DNA of 64,000 nucleotides from Anaeramoeba flamelloides (taxonomy: Eukaryota; Metamonada; Anaeramoebidae). This document shows positions 1-12,372 of this stretch, in pieces. The position numbers and the translations under genes are program-made. The DNA is taken from contig JANTQA010000015.1 in assembly GCA_027625915.1 (NCBI GenBank), positions 3,315,001-3,379,000 on the forward strand. Reading direction: 5' to 3'. How positions within the stretch are numbered: position 1 is the stretch's first letter; the number at the start of each line of letters is the position of its first letter. The notes beneath the pieces were generated by a model. The model saw nothing but the letters and a program-made list of their open reading frames with translations, made no database searches and was not told where the DNA came from.

Positions 1-78
1 AATATCCATACCAGATTGCAAAGCCACTTTTAAAAGATTAGACTGAACTGGGATTGGGAAATAAAAGCCAGTTGTCAT
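1..78 (-). CDS. 5' end of an unidentified gene, leaving the window
   Basis: An ATG at 76-78 on the minus strand opens 26 codons without a stop to the window edge, beginning MTTGFYFPIPVQSNLLKVAL. The codons use C and G far more than the flanking spacer, as the other real genes here do. An A-rich leader precedes the ATG. I do not recognise the product; only the first exon part is visible, so function cannot be inferred. Confidence 0.5.
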   Translation of the reverse strand, partial: MTTGFYFPIPVQSNLLKVALQSGMDI

Positions 79-903
79 TTTTTGTGTAAAAAAATAATAT
101 CAGAAAAAAAAAAAAATATTAAAAAATGTTTTATTTTGGAAATAGTTTTAAGGGAATAGTTTCCAGAACAAAAAGATTCAATGATTTTTTGTTCACCACC
201 TTCTTTTGGGATTCGATCAACAAAGGAGAGAAAAAGTGTCATCAAATTTCATAAAAACCCAATTTGTTTTTTTTGATTTTTTTTCTTTTGGTATTTTTTT
301 TATTTTACATTTTTTTCTCTAATAAATATAATGAATTTGATTTAACTTTCTAAGTGTTTAATTGGGGTGTAAACAAATATATACCCCCCCCCACCAGGAG
401 GGCAATGTTTTACGATTTAAAAGTGAAATTAATAATTAAAAGAAAAAAGCTGAGAAAAATTATCATTTTACTTTCTAAAAATTTTGGATCTAAATCAAAC
501 TTATCTTTAACTATTTAAAAGAATAAGAAAAATCCACCCTGAACGGTTTTTAAGAAAATTTTAATTGATAGGATAATTTTGAGATATTTTTTAAAACAAA
601 TTTTTATTTGTCTCACTTAATTTAATTAACTCTCTGATATTTACAAAAATACCTTTTTCAAATTGTTTATCGTAATCGATCTTACTGAACAATATATCAA
701 TAAATTTCCAAATAATATCAATTATGCCCCTTAATAATTCGAGGATGATCATTCTTAAGAGTTACTCTGAAGAAATTTTTTTTTTCGATATTTTTTAAAA
801 TTGATACTCAAACAACAAGATGAGTTTAATATATCCTCTGGTTTTTGTATTTCTATTCTGAATTGAGAAATGAATTAAAAAATAAAATAATTATTAATTT
901 GTA

Positions 904-934
<31 letters not shown>

Positions 935-2734
935 TTCTTTTATAGAATTATTAAACCTTACATTTATTGATATAATGTTGATTGTTTGGCAAAATTTTGT
1001 TTTTTTCATTTTATACAATTTTTTATGGAATTTTCTGATCTTTTTTTTTTTAAAAAAAGATCTATTTTTGATTGAATATCTTTTAAAAATACATAAAATC
1101 AAACAATAATTTAGGTTTATTAATTTACTTTGATAATTGATCATATGCCTTCATTTAATATGTTGTTTGTATTGTTATCATTTCTTTTAATATTAATTTT
1201 TTTGAAATGATTCGCTTTAAAACTTTGATTGTCTTATAGAGACATAATAGTGTATTTTGTTATCTATGTATTAACAAGCAATTACATGGATTTTTTCCAT
1301 TTTTAATACTTCTTCTAAATGAAAAGAAAATTTATCCAAAGAAAAAAAAAAATAAAAAAAATTAAAAAATAGAAAATTATAAAAAATTTTAAACAAATAT
1401 CGTTCGAAATTTACAATTTTAGTTAAAATATCAAGGAGTTCATAATAAAAATTGATTTGAACTTAACTATACTAATGGTTAGAGAATTGGGTGTTACATT
1501 GGAACAAAAAGAAAAAAAAGGAAAGTATTATATTTTTGCAAACTTGATTATAGCTGTTATGTACGCATTATTTTGATCACTTTAATTTTTTTTTAATTAT
1601 TATGCAAGTAATTCTACCTTAGGGGATTAGTGTCGATCAAAAAGAAGCCAAAGTATATCTTAAGTTGTTATTGGGTGTAAATCACCCTAGTGTGCCATGC
1701 TTCTAATTTCTCTAAAAAATATTTTAGTAAAATAGTACAAAAGGATGATCCCATCAATGAAGAATGATCCTTGTATTAGTAAAAAACTTAAAAAAATGAG
1801 AAAAAAATCTACTTTTAGCAACAAATTTAAAGGTTGAATCATCAATATGAAGACTCAACAATACAAAATATGTTTTTTCAGTTTATCTTGAAATAAAAAT
1901 TCGTTACCAAAAAATTCATTTTTTTTAAAATGTAGATTAAATTATTAATCAAGAAATTCTTTTGAAAATTATTTCTGAAAAATTGAAAATATCGTGATAT
2001 TACAGCTAATTTCAGAAAAAAAAAACACTAAATTAATTCATCTTTAGGTTTTTATGTTAATGAATATTGAGTAAATCTTTGAAATTATAAAATTAAAAAA
2101 ATAGTGACTTTTCGTAATTTTTAAAGAATAATTTTTAATTACTATTATTGAAATACTATTATTTTGGTTTCAGTTTTGTATTTGGAAAAGTATAAAAAAA
2201 CATTTCCCAAAAAAAAAGTTTTTAAAAGTGAATTATAGTAAAAAAAAATCAAAATACTTTATTATTAAATTATATTTCACATCGATTGTTTAGAGTCACA
2301 AAAACTATTTGAACCATGTATAACCAATACCATTTACATCCAATTATATGATACTTTGATTTTAGAAAATTCAGTATTGTTATGTTAATCCTTTCAATGA
2401 AGTAAAAATGAGAAAATACAATCCAGAAAGTTTAACTTTTATTCCTATTTTACATTTCAACCAACTGATTGATTTTATTTATTGTCTGTCACCAAAACAA
2501 CAAAAGAATACTCAGCTTCTAAAGTTTGGTTTTATAATTATCCATCTCTTAAACATATTTTATTTTCATTTTTTTCCTTTTTTCATCAAAGATATTTTAC
2601 TATAAATTCCAAAGCAAGTTTTCAACTTTACAAAATTCAACCATTCGTTCTTTTAGTTGACAAATTTTCAAAATTAACAAACCCAGTATCCTTTCATACA
2701 AAAACAAAAAAAAAAAAACAAAAATCTGACAACC
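79..2734. other. AT-rich spacer between divergent genes
   Basis: No supported gene. It separates the minus-strand gene at 1-78 from the plus-strand gene at 2735. It holds a perfect AT microsatellite at about 907-935, many A and T runs, and a 20-base word at about 1494-1513 that recurs at about 29813-29832, so part of it may be a decayed dispersed repeat. Confidence 0.6.
907..935. repeat. (AT)n microsatellite
   Basis: About fourteen uninterrupted AT units. Confidence 0.85.
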
Positions 2735-4318
2735 ATGAGTGAGGAAACAAAAAATACAAAAGGAATTATCCAATCACTTTCAAATGATTTAAGCCAATCG
2801 ATCATGTTTGGGCAGCAATTGCTGAATAAAAAGAAATCACTTGAAAGACAAAACCAAGAGTTGCAAATGAAGATTGAACAATTAAAACACGAAAAGGCAG
2901 ATTTGAAACAAGAATTAAGTGACAAATTAAAAGAAAAGGATAACGAGCACAGCATCACACTAACACAACTAAAGAGGCTACAAAATGCTAATGGCTTTTT
3001 AGAGAAAGAAAACGAAAAGATCTCTGATCAATTAATCAATTCCCAAAAGGAAATGGGAAATGTCTCACAATTAAACAACAGCATTGATGCGCTGACAAAA
3101 GAATTAAAAAAACTGAAAATTGAAAGAGAAGAACAAAAGCTGACAAACGATGCCCTGTCGGATGATCTAAACAAAACAAAATTAGAAAAAAAGGAAATAC
3201 TTGAAAAAAACCATCTATTGAATGAAAAATATGAACAACAGGAAATTTACATTTCTGAGATCCAAGACCGATTGGATCAAACAAAAAACTATTCACTTGA
3301 ATTTGAAAACATGACGAGACAATTTGAACACGAAAAAGAAAAAACACAGCAGTCCCTTCATTCAATCCGTGAGCAATTGCTGGAAGAAAAAAAGGAATCC
3401 GAAGATCAGATAAGAGAATCTTTTGAAAAAACACTCAACCATAAAGATCAAACCATCCAGGATCTTTTGAACGAAAACAAAGAATTACAAGCAAAAGCTG
3501 AAAAATTGCAAAAGAAGGAATCAAACAGTTCTTATTATGACCAAAAATCCGAAAAGAAATATCACTACATGAAGGGAAACCTTTTTGATGAAATTAAAAA
3601 TGCTTACAACAATGAAACCAATTACGAAGAGGAGAACGAAACAACTGAATCGATAATAAAGGAACCAAAAAAAGAGAATGTTAACAAAAATGAAACAATT
3701 TTGGAATCAAAAATAGAGAATATCAAGACAATTAACAGCCAGAAAGAAAATGTGAATGAGAAAAATAAAGATAATACGGATGAATATGATAAGGAAAAAG
3801 ATCAAACAAACACAAATAAGAATAATAACAAGAATGAGAAAAATGAAATCGAAAAAAAGAATTCACCCCAAAAAGAGCAATTACAAAAAAATAGCCAAAG
3901 AGAAGAGATGAATCATACAATCCCCATGGATGCAATTTATCTATTTCTTTCAATTATTGCAAACACAACGCTGTATTTGGAAAAGCTTACTTGTTATTTC
4001 CCGAGAAAGATTAGTCTCAATACAGCAAAGATGCAAAAATGGTATGATTACGCATCCTCCAATCTCGAATTCCACCGATGGAATGAATTTGCTTATAAAA
4101 AAATTGAACACTTTTATTCAAAAAGAATTCGAGAATGGAACGAAGAAAAAGAACGACAACAATTGAAAAGAGAATTGAAAAGACAAAAAGAAAGAGACTT
4201 TTACAATGGCGGGAAATTGAAGTCAAAGCAATACCCTCAAACGCCAAAACCCTCCTCACCCAAATCACCAAAAAAATGGAGAAGGCTATTTCGTTCGGCA
4301 AGTAAAACTAAAAAATAA
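2735..4318 (+). CDS. coiled-coil protein with basic C-terminal tail
   Basis: Single-exon frame of 527 codons with a good start context (ACCATGA), a TAA stop and an AATAAA signal at 4369-4374. Residues 15 to about 265 are near-continuous heptad coiled coil rich in Glu, Lys, Leu and Gln. Residues about 270-395 are low-complexity Asn/Lys/Glu. A more hydrophobic, aromatic stretch follows at about 395-455, beginning MDAIYLFLSIIANTTLYLEK, and the tail is Ser/Pro/Lys-rich (PKPSSPKSPKKWRR). At residues 22-36 the pattern with Gly26 and Leu29-Leu30 loosely resembles the CC1 box of dynein adaptors such as BICD and Spindly, but the paired alanines of that motif are replaced. Coiled-coil similarity is a poor guide to homology, so I call it only a coiled-coil protein, perhaps cytoskeletal or a scaffold. 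Confidence 0.85.
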   Translation: MSEETKNTKGIIQSLSNDLSQSIMFGQQLLNKKKSLERQNQELQMKIEQLKHEKADLKQELSDKLKEKDNEHSITLTQLKRLQNANGFLEKENEKISDQLINSQKEMGNVSQLNNSIDALTKELKKLKIEREEQKLTNDALSDDLNKTKLEKKEILEKNHLLNEKYEQQEIYISEIQDRLDQTKNYSLEFENMTRQFEHEKEKTQQSLHSIREQLLEEKKESEDQIRESFEKTLNHKDQTIQDLLNENKELQAKAEKLQKKESNSSYYDQKSEKKYHYMKGNLFDEIKNAYNNETNYEEENETTESIIKEPKKENVNKNETILESKIENIKTINSQKENVNEKNKDNTDEYDKEKDQTNTNKNNNKNEKNEIEKKNSPQKEQLQKNSQREEMNHTIPMDAIYLFLSIIANTTLYLEKLTCYFPRKISLNTAKMQKWYDYASSNLEFHRWNEFAYKKIEHFYSKRIREWNEEKERQQLKRELKRQKERDFYNGGKLKSKQYPQTPKPSSPKSPKKWRRLFRSASKTKK

Positions 4319-4556
4319 GATTTGTCTTTTATATATATATAGATATAAGTCTATTTAAATATACCATAAATAAAAGACACCTTTAAAAAAAATTTAATTT
4401 TATTGCTGGAAGAAAATAGCCTACATAACCGAACAAATAAACGTATTAGAATTATTTGGAAAAATATATTCTATCAACAAATATAAAATATGATTGATTT
4501 TTAACTTCCATTATTTTAAGCATGTGTTTAAATACCCAATTTATATCCGTACAATT

Positions 4557-5095
4557 TAAACCCCATTCCAAAAATTTGGTACACACCCAAAATCAAAAAT
4601 AGGCAAAAAAAAAAAAAACTCAATTTATTATATTTTTCCAAACCTAATATTAAATCGCGTTTAAGTTATTTAGTATTAATGTTTTTATAAGTAACCATTC
4701 TAATCCAAATAAAAGAAAAAAATATAAAACTCAAAAATAAAAATCGGTGTGTCCAAAATAATGAAACGAGCTGAATAAAAAAATGTATTAGAAAATTTGT
4801 TGAAATTTCACCAACAATTGTTGATCGTTCAAATGATAAGATACCATCAACTAATTGCAGGTGATTTTTCCATTTATGAAACTCAATACTAAAATTCTAT
4901 TAACGATTGAAACAAATTTCGAGATCTAACGAAAACAGATTACGTAACTGAAAAAAAGGAAATCAAAACTAAACAAAAAAGACAAAAAAATGAAATAATT
5001 TGTAAAATCAAAATTATTTCCAAATTTAATGTAAAGTGTGGTATTGTTATCCTTTCAACTGTTAAACTGTGCCCAAAATTTTGGAATTTAGTTTA
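4557..5095 (+). mobile_element. Family-A inverted-repeat element, copy 1
   Basis: About 540 bp beginning TAAACCCCATTCC and ending GGAATTTAGTTTA, with imperfect terminal inverted repeats of about 20-25 bp bounded by TA. It aligns along its length with 45509-46050 and more distantly with the other Family-A copies. A shared internal mark is the run reading GATCGTTCAAATGATAAGATACC. No coding capacity, so non-autonomous (MITE-like). Confidence 0.75.
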
Positions 5096-5458
5096 GTATT
5101 ATAATGTTTTTTTTATTTTAAAGATTAATCTGTTTTGGGTTTGATATCAAGTTAATGTTTTTATAAATACAAATTTAAAATTTTCTGAGTATCAAAATAG
5201 AATTTTGAGAAAAAAAAAAAATATTCTGAATTGACAAATTGAAAAGAAATAAATTCGAAATATTTATTTTTTGAAATAGTATTCATTCCTTTGTCTTGAA
5301 CTTTACTTTTATAGTTAGAAATAAAAATAAAAAGAATAATTTATAAAAAAAAAATCAAAAGTACTGTCTACCAAATTTAAGTTTTCATTTAGATATGAAA
5401 AGTTTTTATAATTTTATCAATTTCAAATCCTAAATTGGTAAAACACTTCTTAAAGAGA

Positions 5459-5998
5459 TTAAACTTTGTTTTTGTCAAAGGAGACCAAAAATTTTTTCAA
5501 ATACCAATTATTTTCTTAGAATTACTCTTTAAAAACAAATAATAAAAAAGTAGAATAATACCTATCGAAAATATGTTGATAATATTTATCGAATAAAATT
5601 AACAAATCCATCAATTTTGTTGAAAATTAAAAAAACCCAATTCGTAGGAAGCATTTTGAAAAAAATCAACGCTCATTTTGATCTCCTATTCAAAATCCGA
5701 GAAAATCCCAATAGAAATCAATCTAATTACTCCACACTCATTTTCACATTTTAATAACATTAGAATAACACGTTTTTTACTTTGCGACTTTAGACCTTTC
5801 AATAACAATTTTTTTTTCAAATGAATTAGGCGTCGAAAAAAAATTGAAAATAATAAAAAAATGCAAAAATGTGAAAAAATTATTTCAATTTTGAAATTTC
5901 CAAAATAAATTTTTTCTTCTAATATCCTCTCAAACCCTTTAAATATATGCACTTCACAGCCAATTACAAATGTACCCTTTGACTAAAAAATAGTTAAC
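5459..5998 (-). mobile_element. Family-B inverted-repeat element, copy a
   Basis: About 540 bp with a left end reading TTAAACTTTGTTTTTGTCAA and a right end whose reverse complement reads GTTAACTATTTTTTAGTCAA. These match the two ends of the longer copy at 20914-21620, and the interior 5640-5960 aligns with the reverse complement of 20943-21250. No open frame of note. It lies 14 bp from a Family-A copy. Confidence 0.7.
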
Positions 5999-6012
5999 AT
6001 AAAGTTAATATA

Positions 6013-6740
6013 TAAACCCCAATTCAAAATTATTAACATACGAAAATCCAATTTTTCACAAAAAAAAATGATATTTAAGAAATTATATGGGAAATATCAA
6101 ATTAAGTCTATTAGTTAAATAAAATTTTAAACATTATTTATTGTTTTACATACCAGCAAAACAAATAGAATAATAATAAATAAATAAAATAAACAATATT
6201 TCAAAAAAATTTGAGTGATGATCTATTGTTAAGGGTTAAATGTTAAAAAAAAAACTTAACCTCTCAAAGAAAGAATTGTCGAAGTGAATAAATTTATATC
6301 TTTAAATTAAAAGAGTTACTAGATATTAATTAATATGTAAATTTTAAACCCAATTTATTTTTATAAAAAATTGTAGAGTTTATAAAATAAATACTGTGTT
6401 TGATATTCAGGAGGGAGTATAATAATAAAAATGAATTGATAAATTGTTCTAAATTATATTTACAATTATTGGTTGATCAAATGATAAAATATAATCAACT
6501 AATTTTATGTGATTTTTGTATACCACTAGAATTAACTTTAAATACTATCAATTATCATTTTTTTTTAATCTAAAAAAAAACAGGTTTTAATGATTCAAAA
6601 AAAAAAAAAAAACGAAAAGATCAAAAAAATGATAAAAATATTTGTTACAATCAACAACTATTTGTAAATTTCAGAAAATTGTATTATCATGAATCTTTTA
6701 AATGTTTCAACAGTTATTTAAATTATGAATTTTAATTTGT
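6013..6740 (+). mobile_element. Family-A inverted-repeat element, copy 2 (long form)
   Basis: Begins TAAACCCCAATTCAAAATTA and ends GAATTTTAATTTG. At about 730 bp it is longer than the 540-bp copies because of an extra internal segment near 6225-6410. The copy at 53679-54393 carries related extra sequence. Confidence 0.7.
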
Positions 6741-8250
6741 ATCTGAAAAAAAAAAAAAAAATGAAACATGATTTTTAATGGTAATTTAGATCAGCTACTT
6801 TTGTAATTGAAATTTATTATATCAATTATTTTAATCTGGATTCGATGCTAATATATTTAACCATTTTTTTACGTGATATCTAAGAAGGAAACAATGAAAT
6901 ATTTTTGCAATCTTTTTACTTGTTCGATTAAAATATGAAAAAAAGGATTGTGAAAAAAGAACTTTTTGAGAAAATTTCTATTTATGTGAAAATATCAAAC
7001 AACCGGTGTACATTGTTGAGAATATTTTCTCTTTTCTTTTTAAATCAACAAGTTAAGTTAAGAAGGTTTTAAATTTTGACATACAAGATCAAAATAGAGA
7101 AGATTACAAATTTTTGATGATTAATTCCTTCTTATTTTTAAATATGGGTATTTTGGGTAAAGTCTGTTAAATTATATTGTATTATTTGGAATAAAAAAAT
7201 ATCACCATTTTGCTCAAAAAAGGAAAGATAATTTTTTTTTCAACTGGAATACTATAAAATATATTTTTAACAATTTTTTTAGAGTTAAAATAGTATAAAG
7301 TATAATTAACCTAAACATGGGACGAAATTTAGAAATAATTTTAATTTTAGACAACTACTTTTATTACTTTTTTGTATTTTTATATTTGTTTTTTTTTTTT
7401 TTTTTTTTTTTTGTATTAACATATCTTTTTTATCTTTTGTTATCAATTTTATTAATTTCTAATTTTTTTTTCTCCAGAATATATATAAAGATTAAATTTG
7501 AGTTTTGTTAAATATAAAATTCACAAAGATGTGCTGTTGATATCTTCAGTTTAATCCTCAATATTTTTTTTTTTTTTTTTTTTGGATTTCAACATATATA
7601 TTAATATAAGTTACTGATTCTACCCCTTTCATCATTTTGTATAAATATATTTGTATTTTTTCTTATATTATTTTTACTATTTAAAAAAAAAATGATTATA
7701 AATAAATAAAAAAAAATCAGTAGACTCTAACTTGAGGGTATTTCATTGAAAAGTTTTTGAAAAATTTAAAAACAAATAAGAATTATTTGTTTTTAAATTT
7801 TTGATTTTGAGTGAGTCCAACTTTTTTACTGAAGTTTATTATTGGTTTATATTTCTGAAAGAACATGGCTGTTTTTTCAATAGAAATCTTCTGATAAAAA
7901 TAAAATAATGATTCCATAAGTTTAATCAAGAATATAATCTCTGCATTTTTTTGCCATAATTTTAGAAAACAGTTATGTTTAAAAAAAAACTTGCCTCAAA
8001 GATATTTTATTAATTTACTCTTTGATTAATTTTAGTATTTCAATAAACACATATCTCGAGATCGAAACTCAATTCAATAAAACCAAAAATATAATCAAAA
8101 AAAAACTTAAATTTTTAAAAAATACAAGTTTAAAGAACCCACTCTGATTCACTCTAGTTCTTCTTTTCACTAATAAAGTAATTAATGATATTTTATAAGT
8201 TTCAATATCTTGTGCCCCTCAAAAAATCTTTATCAGTAATGTTTTCATAA
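6741..8250. other. AT-rich spacer
   Basis: No gene supported. Frames here, such as the one rich in Phe and Tyr near 7317-7511, are translations of poly-T. T runs lie at about 7389-7411 and 7566-7583. Confidence 0.6.
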
Positions 8251-8785
8251 TAAACCCCAATTCAAAATTTTTAACTCACCAAAATTCGATTTGTGAAAAA
8301 AAAAACTTATTTAACCACTTCAAGAAGATTTACCAAATTAGAACCATTCACTAATTGAAATGTTAACACCTTTTTATAAATTACAATACTCACAAAACAA
8401 TAAATAAATAATTATCAATACAAACAAATCATGGGTGTGTTTAAAATTTTGGAGAGAGCAAAACAAAAAAATACATTGGTAAATTTGTTTAAATTCTATT
8501 AGGAATATTGATCGATCAAATGGTTAGATACTACCAACTAATTTTATTTGAGTTCTTCTATTTGGAACAACTTGACTTTAACATAATATAAACCTTGTAG
8601 AAAAATTTTGATGCAACGAAGCAAATTACGTAATTCAAACAATAAATTGAAAACAAAAACTAAAAGATGAAAAAATGATTTTCATATTTTACAAAAATTA
8701 AAATTATCTCCAATTTCAATGAAATTATATTATTGTGATTGTTTGGAACGTTTTAGCTGTGTGGAAAATTTTGAATTTTAGTTTA
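8251..8785 (+). mobile_element. Family-A inverted-repeat element, copy 3
   Basis: About 535 bp, starts TAAACCCCAATTCAAAATTT and ends TTTTGAATTTTAGTTTA. It is very close in sequence to the reverse complement of 58720-59261, so these two look like the youngest pair of the family in the window. Confidence 0.8.
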
Positions 8786-9062
8786 ATAAAATTATTCAAA
8801 AGTGGTAAAATGTTCTTACATCCTTGAATAATAAAAAAAAAATTGAAATTAAACAAAACAAAAAAAAAAAACAATTTTATTTAAACAAATGTATATTAAT
8901 AAAAAATATTTAATAGAAATACAAAAAAAAATATTAAAGAAAATAAATTGAGAATAATAATTATAATCAAATTATTATTAATTATTAAATCTCAAAAAAA
9001 TATTTTGTATTCATATAAATTTGCAATACAACATTACAAAATTTCGAAAAAACAAAAGACGT

Positions 9063-10391
9063 TTAATTCATTTTAGATTTTTGGATTTCTCCGATCCTTT
9101 CTTGAACACCAACCAGCTTTTGATTTAATTCAAAATTCTCTCTTGCGAATTGTTTAATTTTTTGTAATAAAACAAGATTTTCGAACGAGTCCTCATTGAA
9201 ATGAAAAGATAAATCTTTGATGTTCTCAATCTCGTTGCCATTTTCAATTGTTTCCGACAGTATTTTGGTTTGTAAATCATTTTTAAGATCACTTTTCATG
9301 TTTTCTGTTTTACTAATGGATTCTGGTTTTCGTTTTGGCTTCTCATTCAAATCAATTTCTTGTTCAGATTCGAATTCGTTTTGGAATATTGGTGTTTTCC
9401 AAAAATTCTCGTCAAGCAAATCCTCCATTGTACCCTTTTCAAACAATGTAAAATTATCTGCAGAGTGTCTTTTATAATTATTTTTAAGTTCAATTTGCTT
9501 CCTTTTTTTTTTAAATTCATCGAGATCTGTGATTGGGTTGGTAATTCTTTCGATACCAAAGCCTGTGTGCATGGGTGTGCTTTTATTTAGACTTGTGCCC
9601 GTATGCTTTTTTTTTGTATTTAACTGATCCTTTTTGGCGATCTTTTGTTTAAGAGGGTGTAAATAATGCTTATTGTGCTTTTGAGACTTTCTGTTCTGTG
9701 GCTGTGTATTGAAATAGTTTGTTGGTTTGGTGCTTAATGGTAAAGGGTTTGTATATCTTCTCGTTTTTAATAGTCGATTATTTTTTTGAAAATTGTAATC
9801 ACGGGGTATGTTACTAATTAAACCAGAATAGTTTTTACGAGGGGCTTCGAGATAGTCTTGGTCTTTGCTTGTGGTGTGCTTTATTGGAAGAAAATAACTT
9901 GTCCATTGACTTTTTTTTTTGCCTTTTTTTTTGCTTTGTTTCCCAAGATTCTTGTTCCGATAAAAACTTTTGTGATGCGCTTTTTTGTTCAATTTCTTTT
10001 TTGGGGTTCTTTGTTTTTGAAAAGTTGAAATGTTCGAGTTTTTTTGTTTGGATTTGGGTTGATCTTTTGAATTTTTTTCAAAAAAAGTATTTCCAGTTGG
10101 GTTTTTGTTCTTGCTTCGTTTTTTATGACGAACAAAGTGCTTATTTGGTTTGTGTGTATTGTTTAAAAGTTTACAGTTTTTAATTCGTGGTGCGTTATTT
10201 CTGTTTTTGTTTCTGTTTCTGCTTCTGTTTCGTTTTCTTTTATAAACCGAAGGCTGCAATTGCAATTGTATAGACTTGTTGACTAAACTTAAGTTCTTAT
10301 ACCGTGGCAGCTGCTTACTATTAGGGCTGTTGGTTTGCTGATTTGGTGGATCAAATTTATCTTTACGTATTGTGTCATTCAAATTGTACAT
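9063..10391 (-). CDS. basic Asn/Lys-rich protein, unknown
   Basis: The minus-strand frame can be read from 10514, but the ATG at 10389-10391 (MYNLNDTIRKDKFDPPN) is the likelier start: upstream lies the A-rich, CAAAACAA-type leader seen before other genes here, and the upstream codons translate mainly A runs. This gives 442 aa and a TAA stop. The first ~300 residues are highly basic and rich in Asn, Lys, Ser and Gln with scattered aromatic residues. Residues ~330-410 are mixed and acidic. The last ~40 residues form a short Leu/Gln/Glu coiled-coil segment (FARENFELNQKLVGVQERI). No family recognised; composition suggests a nucleic-acid-binding or disordered nuclear protein, which is inference only. 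Confidence 0.7.
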   Translation of the reverse strand: MYNLNDTIRKDKFDPPNQQTNSPNSKQLPRYKNLSLVNKSIQLQLQPSVYKRKRNRSRNRNKNRNNAPRIKNCKLLNNTHKPNKHFVRHKKRSKNKNPTGNTFFEKNSKDQPKSKQKNSNISTFQKQRTPKKKLNKKAHHKSFYRNKNLGKQSKKKGKKKSQWTSYFLPIKHTTSKDQDYLEAPRKNYSGLISNIPRDYNFQKNNRLLKTRRYTNPLPLSTKPTNYFNTQPQNRKSQKHNKHYLHPLKQKIAKKDQLNTKKKHTGTSLNKSTPMHTGFGIERITNPITDLDEFKKKRKQIELKNNYKRHSADNFTLFEKGTMEDLLDENFWKTPIFQNEFESEQEIDLNEKPKRKPESISKTENMKSDLKNDLQTKILSETIENGNEIENIKDLSFHFNEDSFENLVLLQKIKQFARENFELNQKLVGVQERIGEIQKSKMN

Positions 10392-10669
10392 AGCTACTGT
10401 GACTCTAACAACTTTGTTGTTTTGTTTTTTTTTTTTTTTTGATTGGGATTTTTCGGAAAAAAATTGAGGTTTTTGTGTTAGTTTTAACAAAAAATGAAAA
10501 GTAATCTTGAACAAAAAACAATTTGTGTCTTTGAATTTTCAGGAACCTCTACAACAATAAATCTTTTTTTAAAACGAATAATTATTTGGTAAAAAAAATT
10601 GTATATTTTTTTATTTTTAATTTATAAGTAACCATTTTGAACATTCTCCCAGAATAATTTAAAAAACTG

Positions 10670-11282
10670 AAGTAAAAATAGATAAAGTCAGAATTTCAAT
10701 CTACAAAAGAGGGTTTCAACGAAAAAGAAATTAGAACTTCTTGGTTTTGAAAGCATATATCAAAAATTTAAGTTTTCAAAAAAAGATAATAAAAATATTA
10801 ATAAAGAAATTGTTAATTTAAAATTACGAAATGGAAACTTAAATCAATTTTAAAAAAATCAATAAAAAAAAGTTCTGGATCAAAAGTTCAAGAATATTTA
10901 TAATATATGGTGTCTAATAATAATATAAATAAACGATCATAAAGATTTAAAATGGAAGGGTTCTACTTCCATCTAAAAACTAAGACATTTCACAAATTCT
11001 TTAAATCAATATTCTAATATTTACAAAAAGAATAAAACTAAAAATTAAAATTGTTATTTATGTAAAGAAAAGTTAAATATTGATATCATTGAAGATTTCC
11101 ATCATTTTCTATGATAATGTATAGCCTATGAAAAAACTCGAAAAAATCTGTATATCAGAATTTAATTAAAATAAAAAAATTAATAATATCGATATTATTA
11201 ATAAAAAGAATTCATCATGTATATTATCATTAGTATGCGATAATAAAATTTATGATTCTTTAACAAAATTTCTAAAAAAAAA
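10670..11282 (+). mobile_element. degenerate LINE 3' end, plus strand
   Basis: Broken frames encode the post-reverse-transcriptase part of a LINE. The segment around 10686-10830 aligns with the reverse complement of about 22060-22190. Around 11055-11140 a frame reads CYLCKEKLNIDIIEDFHHFL, the C-x2-C-x13-H finger seen intact in the LINE copies at 16.6 and 26.0 kb. Near 11235 DNKIYDSLTKFLKK matches their C-terminal tail. It belongs to the older, divergent LINE lineage also present at 19.9-22.3 kb. Confidence 0.65.
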
Positions 11283-11294
11283 GTTAGGAAAATA

Positions 11295-11505
11295 GGGAAG
11301 TGCCGTAGGGTGTCGTAGAGTTTTCTTGAGTTTTCTATTTTATTTGTGAAGTTTTCAAGGTTTTTTTGAGGTTTTGTATTGATTCTCCAAATAAATAGAA
11401 AACTCAAAAAAACCTAGAACACTTTACAAATAAAATAGAAAACCTAACGAAAATCTAGAAAACTTCATAAATAAACAGAAAACACAAGAAAACCTAACGG
11501 AACTT
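11295..11505. repeat. foldback repeat with CCTAACG motif
   Basis: Left arm around 11320-11365 (GAGTTTTCTATTTTATTTGT) pairs with the right arm around 11402-11443. Further direct and inverted pieces extend to about 11505 and end in AAACCTAACGGAA. Related hairpins lie at 11640-11740, 19782-19857 and 21702-21870. Confidence 0.6.
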
Positions 11506-11639
11506 TTCCAAAATTTGAAAAAATAGAGAAAAATCAAAGATTTTATTCAATTCTTTTAAATTCTGGAAAAAATAATTGCTGTTTTTTTTTTTTTTTTTTA
11601 TTAAAAGAAAATATCAAAATTTTTCTTTTTATTTCTGAA

Positions 11640-11740
11640 ATTAATAAAAAACCTAAAGGAGGTGTCGTCAAGTGCCTAGGTCTTTTTTAATTTGAGAAAT
11701 AAAAAAAACCTAACGGAACACCGGAGAAAAGCAATTTTCT
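11640..11740. repeat. short copy of the CCTAACG foldback repeat
   Basis: Contains GTGTCGTCAAGTGCCTAGG and, further on, AAACCTAACGGAACACCGG, the same words as the neighbouring foldback. Arms are short and imperfect. Confidence 0.45.
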
Positions 11741-12356
11741 CTCTTCAAAAATAAATAGAATAAACATCAGTATCTTTTTTACTTTGTTCAATATTTTCTG
11801 TTAGATTCCCTTTTTTTTTTTTTTTACAATATTTTCTCACCAAATCTGAGTAATATCACAAGTTATTAGATAAAGATACTTAAACAAATTGAGTTGTTTT
11901 AATATTTTTTTATTATTTAGTTTTTCTTTAATTTATACTTGTATTAATGAAATCGTACCCACTTTAATTATAAAAAAAAAAAAATATAACATGTGTATGC
12001 TTTTTAACCTTTTTCATTGATCTTAATTTATGATTATTACAAGTTTTTATACCTTTTAATCATTTGTTGAATAATTGAACCTATGGCCTACCAATTTAAA
12101 GTGAGTGTATAAAATATTGAAAATGAATAAATTCATTATTATTAAACATTATAAAATTATTAACTTTCAACAATTTTACACGTAAAACAATTATCTGATA
12201 TTCATAATATCAAATTTCATCACTAATAAGAATAAAATAGTCAAAATTTATTTTAATATAATTCGGATTTATTTCTTATGAAAAAACAAAAAACAAAAAA
12301 AAAATTGAGAAATAATTTAAAAAAATTCCCAGTTTAAAACAAAAAGGAGAATTACA

Positions 12357-12372
12357 AAAAAGAATCTAAATT
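12357..12372. repeat. SINE target-site duplication, left copy
   Basis: AAAAAGAATCTAAATT, identical over 16 bp to 12758-12773. Confidence 0.85.

Noticed and set aside
905-1144. 79-codon minus-strand frame
   Set aside because: It is mostly an AT microsatellite (Tyr-Ile repeats) and A runs.
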